DNA from: Amaranthus tricolor
Taxonomy: Eukaryota; Streptophyta; Magnoliopsida; Caryophyllales; Amaranthaceae
Direction of reading: 5' to 3'
Assembly: GCF_026212465.1 (NCBI RefSeq)
Contig: NC_080059.1
Span: 19,592,189 to 19,656,188, forward strand
Length of the DNA stretch: 64,000 bases
Made by a program: the position numbers and the translations under genes. The notes below the pieces were generated by a model. It was not told the DNA's origin, did not search any database, and saw only the letters and a program-made list of their open reading frames with translations. Below, piece by piece: positions 35,986 through 49,300 of this stretch (positions within the stretch are counted from its first letter, which is position 1; the number at the start of each line of letters is the position of its first letter).

Positions 35986-37515
35986 CGGGTCGGGTAGCAC
36001 AATATGAATCGTGCCAACGAAGAGTGAGTTGTGAGACAAAGGACCTTTTTAGGTGTCAGAGGAACATGTAATGGAAGATATATAATGGGGTAGATTACAA
36101 CTACAACTATGAAAATGCAAACAAAGAAGCACCGAGATAAGGTAAACTCACTTGTGACGGCTATCCTATGGTTGAAAGGGATGGTTGGAAGGTTCAACTT
36201 CTAGTTGAAAGGACAGTTGCAAGTTTCCACTCTCATTGATCCCTTGTACTAGACTCAATTCATTGAGCAAGGGTTTAGGTTACACCAGGATCCAACCATC
36301 ATTGGCATCCCAAAAGCAACCATGGCAATCCTTTAACAATGGATAGAGCAATCCTTCTCCTAAGTTTCCATTCAACCCATAATCAACTAATACTTCACCA
36401 TTATCAACCTATCAACAAGGGTTGGGCTAATCCTAATCCCTGACTAACTGCTCACTACTCATTAATCACAATCATACCATCTGTAATCATTATCAACATC
36501 AAAATCATTATTAACACATAAACTAATGTCTTAGTCACCAATAGCATGAACATGAACAAGGACAAGAACAAATAACCAAGAACAATAGATAACTGTCATA
36601 AACCAAATATAATTAACTATTATACTTAAAAATAATAAAAATAGAGAGAATTAGAGATTAGCTACAAAATATGACAAGAATTGAAAAACAAATAACAAAA
36701 ATCCATAAATGTCCATCACCAATGTTCCATGGTAATAGCTTGACAAGCTGAAATAAATACCATCTAAGGATTGAAAAAAAATGTCATTAAAATAAACTAT
36801 AAAATCAAGTTTTGATTAAGGGAATAAAAATTTAGACAAGAGGCGGAGCAAAGATTATAAGTGCTTTTTTTTTTTTTTTTTCTTTTTTTTCTTTGCAATT
36901 TCTTTTGAAATATGACCCTTACGCTTTTTATGAATGAATTTAAAAAAAGTGCATCAACTATTAAAAATAACAAGAACAACACAAAATTCATGTCATTATT
37001 CAATAAATATATTAAAAACGAAAAATTAAGTTTGAACTGTCAAACACCTTTAAATAATATTTCTTTTATTCATCAATGTTAATGCTGGTTCAACTTGACT
37101 TAAGAGCTAGTATCTTCTGTGTTTCATAACTTTTGCCACAAGTATAATTTATGAGCAACTCAGAAAATGAGAGAAAATAAACATTTTATTAAAAATTTGT
37201 AAAAAAAGTATAAATAAGATGAAAAAAAGTTAAATGTAGCAACAAACCTATGTTAAAAAGAAAAATAAGTGACAACTTATTAGACAAAGAGAACACTTCT
37301 TGTTTGATTAAAAAATTACACACATTTACCATTTGACTCCTTTAGACTAAACTCACATCTCTCCTAATATGTTTTTGAATTAGTGTTGATCTAAACAAAA
37401 ACAAATTAGGCAGTTCATTTTAAAGATCGTCTCATGGAGAGACGACCTCAAAATAAAAAATTAAAATTTTTATTATTTAACTATTTTATTCAAAAATAAG
37501 GTATGTCTAACGACG
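35986..37515. other. Intergenic, no gene
   Basis: This contains a T-rich run at 36867-36892 and a short GACCGTCTC-like palindrome at 37425-37450 (GATCGTCTCATGGAGAGACG). No coding region is supported. Confidence 0.5.
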
Positions 37516-37519
37516 AGAA

Positions 37520-37700
37520 CATTTCATATAAAAATTTGTGAAAATCAAATGAAATTTGATATAGATTCAATATAAGAATTTGTGAAAATTAGATGAAATT
37601 TAATGTCAGATTCAATATAAGAATTTGTGAAAATTAGATGAAATTTAATGTCAGATTCAATATAAGAATTTGTGAAAATTGGATGAAATTTGATGACAGA
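37520..37700 (+). repeat. 45-bp minisatellite, about four copies
   Basis: The unit AGATTCAATATAAGAATTTG followed by TGAAAATTAGATGAAATTTA and ATGTC repeats tandemly. The two middle copies are near-identical and the outer ones are more diverged. It ends about 400 bases before the ATG of the ERD2-like gene, so it lies in that gene's upstream region. Confidence 0.85.
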
Positions 37701-38106
37701 GTCAATTGTCTTCATAACTCAGGAAAGTGGAATACGTAACGTGGTTCATAGTTTCATACTCCTTCCTTGGAGTTCAACACATAACACATACACATACATA
37801 TACACAAACACAAACCCAATGAAAACGGTTCACCTAATTTCCATGTACTCAACTTCCCCTTCTTTCCTCCCTTTAAAATTCAATTCTTTTCCCATTAATT
37901 TCCATTTCCATCTCAACAACTTTCCAATTTTCATTCTTTCCCATTATTCTTCCAACCCCAAATCCACCAATTTACCATCTCCCATCTTCCCTTCCAACTC
38001 TTGTATGTCTCCTTTTCTTGTCTCTTTCCCATTTTCAACTCATACCTATTAATCCCTGCAAATTCTTCTCTAATTTCCATTGATTTTCTCAAACACCCAC
38101 AAAAAA

Positions 38107-40452
38107 ATGAAGGGAGGAAAACGAACCCCAGTACAAGCTGTAAGTCTATGGGTGAGAAGACAACCTCCGAAGGTTAAAGCTTTTCTTTCTGTAATTGCTG
38201 GAATGGCTGCTTTAGTTTTCCTTAGAATGGTTGTTCATGATCATGATAATCTTTTTGTTGCTGCTGAAGCTGTTCATGCCATCGGTATTGCTGTTCTTAT
38301 TTATAAGTTATCCAAGGAGAAAACATGTGCTGGTCAGTTTTATTTTCATTTTCTTTTGTATATCTTTCTTGTAATTTGTTGTATTTGATCTTCTTTTTTC
38401 TGTGATTGGGTCTTTTTGGGTGTATGCTTTGATCTTGTTTTTTGTTTGATTGTTTTGAGTTTGAGTATGTTTCTTGACCTATTTTAATTGAGTTGAGTGG
38501 TATGAAGATTGATTTTTACTATGAAAGGATTGAATCTTGATCTGTCAACTTGTGTTGCCCCTCTGAAGTTTTGTCATTTGTTCTGACATAATCTTTAGTT
38601 TTGTGTTGCTGCTTTGTTTTTGTTTTATTTGTGTTTGATTCCAGATTCCTGATTCTTGATTCCTGCAATGTTCTAGAAGATTTTATTTTTGCCCCCTCTT
38701 TAGTTTTATCAGCAAGTAAATTCTTTGATAAAGAGACACGACTTTTATTTACTCCATCATACCCTTTGATTTTGCTACAAGGGGAAAATGTTGTTTTGTT
38801 AATTTTTAATTTGACAATAAGGAAACAAAAGCAAGTGGAAGGAAGAAATGTGTACATGGGATGAAGAGAAAATGGGTATGTGGATGCTGTTTAACGGCCT
38901 GTTTAGTTAATGGTACTAATTGGTGATAAGGGAATGATTTGTATTGTAAATTTTCATGATATATATCATGTCATTACTATGGTAATGAAAGCTTGATCCT
39001 AAAAAGTATTTTTGTTTACAACTTTTGTTTACCACGTAATTCCACATGTTTGAGTGGTAATGTATTAAAATGAATTTTGTGAGAAAATGAGGTTGTTGAA
39101 GGAGAATAAATATGTCTATTAAATTCATCAAGAGATATTCTTACTAAAATTACACTAATATTTCATTACCATTTCCACCATATAGTACCGGTTACCAAAC
39201 GGGCCGTAAAAGATGTCAATAGATATGTAGCAAAATCAAAGCGACAATCTGAATTGGATTGTGTAGCAAAATTAAAGCATGCAATCCAAAATGAAAAGTG
39301 TAGAAATATCAAAGCGACTATCCGATATAGGAAGTGGAGCAAAATCAAAGCTGACATACCGAAATGGAATATGTTGTAAAATCGGGAGTATAGAATCAAA
39401 TTTAATCATTCATTGAGAACATTGCAACAATAATTTGATACCATTAGGTGTAATTTATCTCAAACATCATACTATCGTATTGGCTTCTGATTCTTTGATG
39501 GTTTATTCGCATCATTCCCCCTGAAGAATTAGGTGGAAATAAATGGATACAATGTGGGTGATTTGATTTTTAGATCTTCAAAAGTTTAATATTTTGGAGC
39601 CGGGTTTCTAAAGATCAACTTTTTTCCTATAATATTATACTTGAAGTCTGAGCAGAGCAGAAGTTATTTGCATGTTTCTGCTTGTGCTTGTTTGCATTAC
39701 AACTGTTCTTCTGAAAACTAGTTATGTACAAGTGTTCATCTTGTTCCCTGTTGGAATACTGCATTTGATGTTTTCTGTTGTTCTTTTCTACTTTAGTTTG
39801 AAGTATTATCTGATAGGATTAAGAGATTAACATTGCTTTTTGTGGTCATTTGTTGCAGGACTTTCACTCAAATCTCAAGAACTTACGGCCATTTTTTTAG
39901 CTGTTAGATTGTACTGTAGTTTTGTGATGGAATATGATATTCACACTCTACTAGATACAGCTACATTAGCGACAACCCTCTGGGTTATTTATATGATCCG
40001 CTTTAAGTTAAAGTCGTCTTATATGGAGGAGAAAGACAACTTTGCTATTTACTATGTAGTAAGTCATCTATTGTTTCTTTTGCTTATTGGATTTGATAGA
40101 ACTTTAGAATGTGTATGTTGCGAAACTCATTTTTGAACTTTTCCTGACATGTATACTGTCTTTTACAATATTGATTTATTGCCATAGTTTTATTTGCATC
40201 ATTGGACTCTCATAAGTAGCATTCCAATATGTTAGCTGTTTTTAGGGATTGCCTGTGTTTGAGGTGTTGTATTCCAGGATCATTTGGGGATAAGTATTTG
40301 GTAGAACATGGATGTCATAAAAGGCATCTTGCTTTATGTAATTGCATGTATTGGGTACTGCTAATATAACTTCTAGTTGAAAGTAACTAAGACCTTTCTT
40401 GAGCATTTTTGTCCTTCAACATTTTTCCATCTTCTCAATGCTTGCAATCTTG

Positions 40453-40495
<43 letters not shown>

Positions 40496-43400
40496 GTGCC
40501 TGTTCTGGGAACACGTGTTCATGGTCGATGTTAAGTTTACCTAAGTGGTATCTTATGGATAGATCGGAATGAAGAGGGATTTTTGTCTTAAAGAATTCAT
40601 ATAAGAATGGGAAAAGGAAAAAAATGCAAACGATACTACTTGGGCCTTAAGTAACCTTGAAGGGAAAAAGGAAGAAAGAAAATATTCCCAAAGAAAGAGA
40701 CTTGTGAGAGATAAGAGATATTAGAAGAAACACAGCATGTGGAAGAGGAGAGAGAAAGAGCTCCACATCTCATAGGCTCATATGTCAGATGAGAGAGGAG
40801 AGAGAAAAGAAAAAAAATAACAACCTTGCTTGCCGTTGCTGGAGAAAGTGAGAAATTAAAGCACAAACCTTGGACTTTGACTCATCTCTAATCCATGATC
40901 AAAACCCCGATACTTTATTGTAAGAATGATAAACAATTACCTTTAATTAATAGGATCTTTAGTTCATCTCCCATTTTTAATAAAGTTCAATTATTTTATC
41001 GTACGGGTTGAAATTAAACTTGGATTATGGTACGTCAATATGGATTGTAGTTTGTAAGGGGCATGTACATTTGTTTGATTACTACTTTGGTGATCAGTAC
41101 ATTGTATTTTTAGTTTGAAGTGATCAAGTGATGAAAAAACTTATTTGGTATTTAAGTGGCAATATGTTACATGGACTCGGGTCATTATGTTAGAAAACAC
41201 AAGTAAACACACAAGTTTGCTTTAATTTCATTTTAGATGTTTCATATCTTGAAATTTCGAGGATATGGCTCCGGTACTTGAGATATCTTAGGTGATGTAC
41301 TTTATAACTTTCATTGAGTTGATCTATTCCCTATTGCAGCTTAGAAGTTTGTATGTTTGAAAATCACCTTAAAATGAAATTCCTTGTTGCCTTTTCAAGT
41401 TACGAACTTCTTTTTACAAGTCAAAACTGTTTTTAAACAAGGCAATAGTAAGTCAGCCAGGAATGTGTGCTGCGGTTATGTATACTGTTTTCAAACTTTT
41501 AATACGACTTGGAAAGACAAAAACACGAGGAAGATTATGCCTTTGTGTCAGCTAATGGCACTTAGCTTTTTAAGTTTATAGGTTTTTGAGTCTGAAATCT
41601 TGGAAGGTTGAGTTGAAGTCAAGTATTTCTTGGAAATAATTGTTTTCAATGATTTAGCTCCTTTTCGGCTCTGTTATCTTCACCTAATTGTTGTCAGAAA
41701 TAATTGTTTTTGCTGGGATTAAAATTGAATTCTAATAATTGAATTTAGGTTTACTGATTCTATATTGTAATTCTTCTTTGTAGTTATTGATTTTTATTTA
41801 CCAATTAGAATATTATTAGCTGGGTTTAACTGAATATACTGAAATTTACTGATTAAATCTGACTACAATATCTGAAAATTAAAATTTGAAGTTGTGTAGA
41901 ATGCCTTAGTTAATCTATGATAGCATGCTATTGCTAACCTTTTTCTTGGTAGTAAGCAATAGTGGTTTGCTGATTTTAAATCAGCAGTTGACCTTTTTTG
42001 GTAGATTTCGACTTTTATTTTCTTGTTTTTTTGTGGGGCCGGGGCTGGGGGAATAGGTGGGTCCCACTGCAGTTCCCATCTCTTCAATACTGCTGTGTTG
42101 CTTCAAACCAAGCCATTCCCCTGCAAATGGAGAGAGGCTCCAGCTGAGCTATTTGATTTTGGTTGTATAAAATAGTGTCATGTTGATTCAGAATTCTGAA
42201 CATTGCTGTTGTCGATTGTCTGCACGAGTGAGAGAATTTAACTGGCTAAGGCGTTATTGGATCAACCATATCCGCTATCCTTTATGTTCTTTCAACAAAA
42301 ACAACTCGCAAAAGTAGTTCCAAATACATTTCCTAATATACCTCAGAATCACTATGGGAATTTCTCATTTTCATTGCTGGGGATTCTAGGGTGTGAAATT
42401 GATAACGTCGAATTAGCTATGTGAATTACTGTGAATGTAAGCCTTACCAAATTATCTGGCTATTTCTTTTTAATTTTATTGTGACTGCTGAAAAAATTTA
42501 CATGAAGCTGTTTTTTTTTCTCCAATCGTTTTGAGTTTTTGTACGTCACTTTTGATGAGCTAGAATTCAGCATTAAGGCTTAATCTATTGTAATAATTGT
42601 ATCTGACTTGTCAATGTATTTGACTATGGATATAGGTGGGACCTTGTGCTTTATTGTCTCTGCTTATTCATCCTTCCACTGTCCACAACATTGTCAATAG
42701 AATTAGTTGGGCATTTTGCGTCTACCTCGAGGCTGTTTCAGTGTTACCTCAGTTAAGAGTCATGCAGAACACAAAGGTACAAGATTACTTCCTTTTCATC
42801 TTTCGTTGTTTTTGTATTATAGTGCTTTATGTTCATTGAGACGGCTAATATGTTATTGTGTTTGTTTGGGGTTGGAAAGGGAAACTTTTATTTGTAAGAT
42901 ATGTCTCGTGATTGCTTCTCATGTTGAATTTCTTTCTGTTTAGATTGTTGAGCCATTCACAGCCCATTATGTTTTTGCCCTGGGGGTTGCAAGATTTTTG
43001 AGCTGTGCGCATTGGGTTCTTCAGGTATGAACTAACAAGATCTGTACATCAATTTCTCATTGTCTACAGAAATTGACTTGGTTCTTGTGTTTCAAGAAGC
43101 TGTTATTCTGTTGTTCACTTACTACTCGTTGCAATTAAATTATCTTCGATTGGATTTGTGTTCTCTAGCATTGAAAAATGAGTTACGCTATCCATGATTC
43201 ATACAGAACTGTTTAAACATCACAACCCTAGTCATTTGTGCCACACTGACGACTATCGTGGTTCAATGGTTGCATCACTCTGCATCGAGACAGTTCATTA
43301 TGTCGTACATTCTTCATGTGAATCATCAGTGTTCAAGCCCAGCCCCAAATGTTTGTGGCTTCAGGAAAAATGAAAGGGTTTTCGTAGCTATTTAATAATA

Positions 43401-44136
43401 TCAATAAAGTTTAGCTCTCTATTAGTACACTTATATTTAGCTTGGACAAACAAGAAATGACATTTATCGTGTTGCTTTTCCAAAATCCATGTTAGTACTC
43501 CAAGGGCACAACTGTGACAATCAACTTCGAGTAGCTTAACATTTGCACTAATACTTTCTAGCTATAAAATCACCAGCTCTTGCTATTAGTCCAAGTGTAA
43601 GACTAATATATGATGCTTTATTAAACTGGTCGAGTTGAGTGGCCTTGCCAATTACTGACACTCCCTCTGTTCCCTTGAGTTTGCAATATTTTACATATAG
43701 CATTTTTTAAAGAGGCAAACTGGAAGAAAGGGAGAGACTAAGTGTGCACGTTAAGTGGTTCTATGACCGTTAAGATGATTGATTTATGATTGCATGTTTC
43801 TTAGACTGTGCATTTTTTCGTTTCTGAATTAATTTACTCATGCTAATATATATGAATTTTATGCAGGTCTTAGATACCCACGGTCGTTTGCTAACGGCTT
43901 TAGGCTATGGCTTGTGGCCTTGTATGGTGCTGCTTTGTGAAGTAGTTCAAACTTTTATCCTTGCAGATTTCTGCTATTACTATGTGAAGAGGTGAGTTCT
44001 TGGACTCCCCATTATTCAGTTACTCTATGTATGATTGATAATATACCATGTTTTTTTTTTCTCTAAATAGCTAAATATAATTTGCAGCCTTGTTGGTGGA
44101 CAGCTCGTGCTGCGCCTTCCCTCCGGTGTAGTGTAA
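38107..44136 (+). CDS. ERD2-like / KDEL-receptor-family membrane protein, 273 aa
   Basis: Exons 38107-38332, 39859-40058, 42636-42776, 42944-43024, 43867-43991 and 44088-44136 all have GT/AG borders and join to 822 bases, exactly the 273 residues usual for plant ERD2-related proteins. The N-terminus MKGGKRTPVQAVSLWVRRQP and the C-terminus GGQLVLRLPSGVV are characteristic of this plant subfamily, which is longer than true ERD2 receptors (~215 residues). The receptor core is visible: KEKTCAGLSLKSQEL across the exon 1/2 join, LAVRLYCSF, HPSTVHN, WAFCVYLEAVSVLPQLR, FTAHYVFALGVARFLSC and the final ADFCYYYVKS. Seven membrane segments are expected and it probably sits in ER/Golgi membranes. Plant members of this group are ERD2-related; whether they bind retention signals is unsettled. 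All exons are intact. Confidence 0.95.
38894..39207. mobile_element. MITE in intron 1 of the ERD2-like gene
   Basis: ACGGCCTGTTTAGTTAATGG at the left end pairs with the reverse complement of the right end, ACGGCCCGTTTGGTAACCGG. That gives ~23-bp TIRs with a handful of mismatches around ~310 bases with no coding potential. The flanking duplication is unclear. Confidence 0.65.
40455..40491. repeat. Poly-T run in intron 2 of the ERD2-like gene
   Basis: About 37 consecutive T bases. It could be the poly(A) tail of a minus-strand retroposed sequence, but I see no clear body beside it. Confidence 0.8.
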
Positions 44137-44774
44137 ACATTTAGGTACAAAGGTGTGAATCAGGTGCTTTTTGTTAGTTCGTCTTTTTCGCACTGTGAAT
44201 TTCCTGTAAAAACTTGTCTTTACCGAGCTGGTTCCAACCAGGGATGTATGTAGAACTTCTTTTTAGCTTTTCTTTGTTAATTTTGTCAGAAAAGGTTTTG
44301 CAGTTCATTATTGATGTTACATTTTGAAAAGTATTTGTGTGTTCTGTTTGTATGTTCATTCCACTGAACGGGCTGCTTTAGCTCCTCTTACGTACAAATA
44401 TGATATCTTGGAGGTGTAGGCTTGTGTGGTGACACCCTGGCTGGGGCGGATCCTGGATTCAAAAACACTAGTAGCACAAATATACACGATCCAAAAGTTG
44501 GTCTCAACTAATATTTTGTTGTGTTATAAACATATCGCCTCGTAACCGTATAACTCTGAACTATAACTAGTAAATCTTTTTATTCCTTAGATTTATTCGT
44601 ATTTGCCATTTTGAATTGTTCTATTTGTTTTCATAAAAAATCTTTCTATTTATATAAAAAATTTGGACAAAATTAACCATGTTTTTCCGTATTTTAATAT
44701 TTTAATAATACTTATGGTCTTCACATTTTTTTCATTAACTTTATTTTAACATTTTTTATATTGCTTATGGTCAT
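44137..44774. other. 3' flank of the ERD2-like gene
   Basis: 3' UTR sequence, then a GGCTGGGGCGGATCCTGGAT segment (about 44438-44457) of a type common in plant dispersed repeats. No gene. Confidence 0.4.
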
Positions 44775-44945
44775 AGTTATAATAATCTCGATCCTAATTT
44801 ACGATTCTACGATCCAAAAATAGGCGACCGATTCGAATCATAGGTAGGATCTTAATATGGTAGAATTATGTGATCCTACTCAGCTGAAAAATTTAGGTGG
44901 TAGGATCATAACTCGAATTTACGATCCAACGATCCAATCCTGCAA
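44775..44945 (+). repeat. Dispersed repeat A, copy 2
   Basis: CGACCGATTCGAATCATAGG, then TAGGATCTTAATATGGTAGA and AATTTACGATCCAACGATCC, are homologous to 22755-22935. It immediately precedes the FAR1-like remnant. Confidence 0.5.
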
Positions 44946-45010
44946 GGGTAGTTTCAATCATAAAATGTTTTCATATAATTTAGTTTTAATCATAAAATGG
45001 ATTTTAAATT

Positions 45011-45520
45011 GTGATAACAGAGTCTGGATTGATGGATATACTGATATCAACATGCATAAAGTTTAATAAACCAAATACAATGATATTATACATGTTGACT
45101 GTACTTGTAAGAATTTTGAATCGAATGGATGGTTATGCTGCCATTGTTTACGGGTATTACACTTGCATTTTGTGCAAAAAATACCAGCCATATACATTCT
45201 TCCAAGATGGACAAAGAATGCTAAGAAGGATATTTGGGATACACTTGATGATAATTAATGTCCACCTACAGGCTTGGAACTCCCCAGAATGTCTACACTT
45301 ACGTGGAGGCAAAGCATGGGGGCGTAAGTTTTACAGTCTTGTGTTAAAGTCACAAAGCAATGAAGAAGCAAGAAAGGTGGTAGAAGTACCGTACAATACA
45401 ACAAGTGATGAAGTAGGTAAAATCATTGAGAGGGCTCGTAATGAAATTGAAGTTGCAATAGAAATAGCTGAAGCAACAACATATATAATTTGTATATATC
45501 TAAGTCTTCAACTCAAATAG
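45011..45520 (+). pseudogene. FAR1/FHY3-type transposase remnant (SWIM zinc finger part)
   Basis: One frame (about 45090-45258) reads VDCTCKNFESNGWLCCHC, then IPAIYILPRWTKNAKKDIWD. This is the CxC...CxHxC SWIM zinc finger and the following segment of FAR1-related proteins and their MULE ancestors. It ends at a stop after DTLDDN. The C-terminal part continues in a different frame with GRKFYSLVLKSQSNEEARKV (about 45335-45395), also typical of the family. Upstream domains (FAR1 DNA-binding, transposase core) are absent. The broken frame and missing N-terminus make this a dead fragment. The ORF over 45011-45520 mixes true and shadow frames. Confidence 0.75.
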
Positions 45521-46351
45521 ACTCAGCAACAAAAACAAGAAACAAACATATAATTTGTTACATTTTATGCTTTCTGAAACATATATAATTTGTATATCGT
45601 ATTCTTTGAACTAGTACTTACAAAAAATCATTCATTAATAAGTTTCTGTCTAACATTTAAAGACATCAATTTTTCTCTAAGCTGTGTCAATTTTCATTGC
45701 AAGAATATCATAACAAAAACCTGATCAATTTATCATTTACAAACATAAATTATTGCTTAATGTATGTCAATTTGTAAAAAACATGGCCATAACACCATAA
45801 ATCTATTTCTCTTTGAATCACAAAAATTTTTAACTGAATCATGTCAATTACGGATAACAAAAAATTGATATTTTATATATTTTAATTGTACATCTAAATT
45901 ATTCAATTTTACATTGATGTTGAGTAATGTCTTCATTCAATGCGAAGATCTATTTTTATATAGATAATTGAATATTATAAGCAAACAATTGAGTTACATT
46001 ACAAAAATGTTTACCGTTTAACAACATTAATATTTACCTAAAATCCATCAATTTCAAATAACCTTTATATTAACGGTAAATATATAAAATTCAATCACTT
46101 ACATAATAATAACCACATCAAAAATTAGACATAAAATATCAAACTTAGTAGGTTATATTAGCTAGAATGCCCCATAATGAGATATAATTGTTCAAAATAA
46201 GTCATAGAATGATGCTAACTTATTTACAAACACAAAAGTGGCATCAAACTATAGAATAAGACAAGTTCAAACCAGCTAATTTGAAAGCAAAATAAATTGT
46301 TTGTAGAGTCAACTACTACACCAAATTAAACCACAAACCCACAAAAATCAT
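45521..46351. other. AT-rich spacer between the FAR1 and Ulp1 remnants
   Basis: Strongly AT-rich, without ORFs or clear repeats. Confidence 0.5.
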
Positions 46352-49300
46352 TCATTGTTTCTTTTTTGTTATCTTCTTCACAGGAACCAATTTGTTTCTA
46401 CTCGTCTTCTTTGTTTTGTCTTCCTCGTCTAGCTTCTTCTTAAGCTCATGCAAACGCTTGATATTTTCCTCCTTCTCCTTCTTTTGTTTCTCAACTGCTT
46501 TCAACTCCCTTTCAGCTATAATGAGTGGAAATTTGAATTCCTTTTCTTTGTTGAAAGCATCTAGTTTCTTCAGTACTTCTTCCCTATTCTTATTTACATC
46601 AGATAAGACTAATCTGCTACAAATCTATCCCCTATACTTTATCCTATCCTCAGATGAATGAAGAGGGCCAAAGTTGTTATCACTCATAAATTACTCCATA
46701 AAAAACGCAACGTAAACACCACAGTCATTAGATTCATTTACAGTCCAAGGAAGTTTAACAATGCTAAGATTGTAATTCAGTACTTCATCAGCGCATGAAT
46801 GCTCAAATGCATCAAGAAAATTAGAAAAACATCCCACAACAAACTTATGCAGCATTGCAGCATCTGTGTAATCCTTCCTCCTCTTTATATTGTCTAACTA
46901 GTGAACAATTTTGCGTTGAGCCAGTATCAAAAACAACCAGCACGTGGTGTTGTTATTCAACAAGAGTCACAGGAACGAAAAACTAGAAAAAAAAAATATT
47001 ACACACATCAGTAACACATTTAAATCAGTCAATTCTATGAATATCTTATTGAATAAGTATATTGGATTCTTTTTCATAAAATTGACTGATACAATATCAT
47101 TATTGAGGCAAATAACATAATAATTGAAAAAAATATATCAATACAAGTATTCTATAATATGCCTCAATAATCAAGCTATATCTTTCAATTCTAAGAAAAA
47201 CAATCTAAAATAAAATCAAATATTCTCTTATATCTAACAATTATGCAATTATACAAGTCAATTCAAACAATATCAAATAAAACCAAATGTAACATACCAT
47301 GTTAATCTTTTTAATGTCAGCATTTGCCTTAATCAAATTAACATGATTTTCCCAGGCATCAACAACCTTAACCTTCAAGTTATTCGCCTTCTCTTTGTCC
47401 TTCTCAGACATTAACTTTCCCAAAGCACGCTATTACATTGAAACAAAAAAAAAATACTATGTACAATAAAAACAAACAAAGCTGCTAAAAAGGTATTACA
47501 CACTTACACAGTGTTGGAATGTGAATAAAAATGCTTTTAATTCTTTATCAGGCAACCAACTCCTGATTTCTTTCAATCATATTCAAATAAACTGCCCAAC
47601 AATCAAAAACTACCGAGGAAATCTTTTCATTATTTTTCAGAGTAAATGCTTCATCGCGTGATAAAGCATAAAAATCACCAAATGAAAATATATCTACATT
47701 GAAAAAGCAAAACACAGAAAAAAAATTAAAAACAAAAGAATGTAATAAAACGAGAAAAACACGATAATGAATAAATTATGGTTAAGAGAACTCACAACTT
47801 ATCCATTGTTTCCTCTGGGAAACAATGATCCATAACCTCCTTCTCTAATGAATGAAAATCTTTAAAAATTTCTTTGTTTGTAATCATGAACTGGGACACA
47901 TGCGGGACGTCAACACCGCATGGTACCAGGTTGATAGAACAACATTCTTTCAAAGCTGATGGAATGTTTGTTATATCAGGCTTTTCTTGAGATTGGATAG
48001 GAGTAGATTGCCCTCCAGCAGCAGCATCATCATCCACATTTTTTGATCCATTTGTTTTTTTGAATTAATTATTCTACAAGGGCATCAACTGAAGACAACC
48101 AAGCATTATCTTGAAAATTTGTTGTGTAACAGACACAACACCCTCATCTACAACATTCTTTTTTGTGGCTTCACCCAACCTTTCCATATAGGTGTGCACC
48201 ACAACATCAATTTCTCTTTTCAGCAACAAACAAGCCTTTTGAACTGAATGTTAAAAGGAAAACAAATACATCAATGTTTAAGATCTTCACACGAAAGGAA
48301 ACAATTAATATCTTAAATGAAACATTTCAGATATTAAGACATACAATTTATGAAAGTAAAAGTTAATACAATTAATTTAAAAACATATAAATATTTGACA
48401 TATAACTATCACTTATAAATTAAAACCCAACAATTAACAACTTAACAAACTCAGTTATGATAATGTAAATGCAATTGAATAAAATCAATTTCAATTTTGA
48501 TTATAAACCCAACAGTTAGATGCTTAAATTGGTCAAATGGAAAATAAATAAAAAATAAACAAATAAGGGACAAAATAATCTTCAGCCATTGTTTTGATGT
48601 TAGCATCCTTCTTGACACCATCTTGAATTTTAAACTTCAAAAAATCATTCTCATCTACATTCATACAGCCCTCACAAACATCTATATGCAAGTCTTTACC
48701 AAGAACTTCACAATCACCCTTGTTAGTAGCACTATAAAACTCTTACTCAGTAACAAATTCTGTCAGTACCTCACAAATAGGGAATCCATCTACCTGAATC
48801 ATACCATTCCCAAAACTAGCCTCCCTCTCCTTGTTAAACCTGATTTTGAGCATTTGATCAGAAATATTCTTAACCGGTGGCAGTGTCTTCGGAAACCTTT
48901 GCCCTTTGAATACTAATCGATAACAAAAAGCCACCAGAAGAACAAGAACACAACCATTCACAGTGGAATGTGTTGAGCTAAGTTTTAGAATGCATGCAAT
49001 TGAAGAAGCAAGGATTGATAATGTGTAATGACACCAATCAAATGTAGAAATAGAATTTACATCCTCCACAACAGGAAGTATATTATATCTAATCTTATGG
49101 TCCGACAATGGAGCCAAGATTGTTGAACCAGCATACAACACAAACAACTGCTTAAATACTTCACCCCCATCAGGATAGTCCTTAAACCTATCCAATACCA
49201 AATGTGTTTTCAACTCGTCATCACTAGCCCCCAAAATTTTCCTCCATTACTAATTCCTTGTTGCTAAATGACGTCCTTATTAATTTGCAAGGATTAATAG

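Noticed and set aside
37415..37700. CRISPR-like repeat array
   Set aside because: Units are contiguous with no unique spacers, and the genome is a plant's; it is a minisatellite.
37690..38052. 120-residue frame upstream of the ERD2-like gene
   Set aside because: It begins in the minisatellite, runs through the CT-rich leader and has low-complexity Ser/Pro/Asn composition; the real start is at 38107.
46392..46661. Ser/Phe-rich plus-strand frame
   Set aside because: Antisense shadow of the Lys/Glu-rich tail of the Ulp1 pseudogene.
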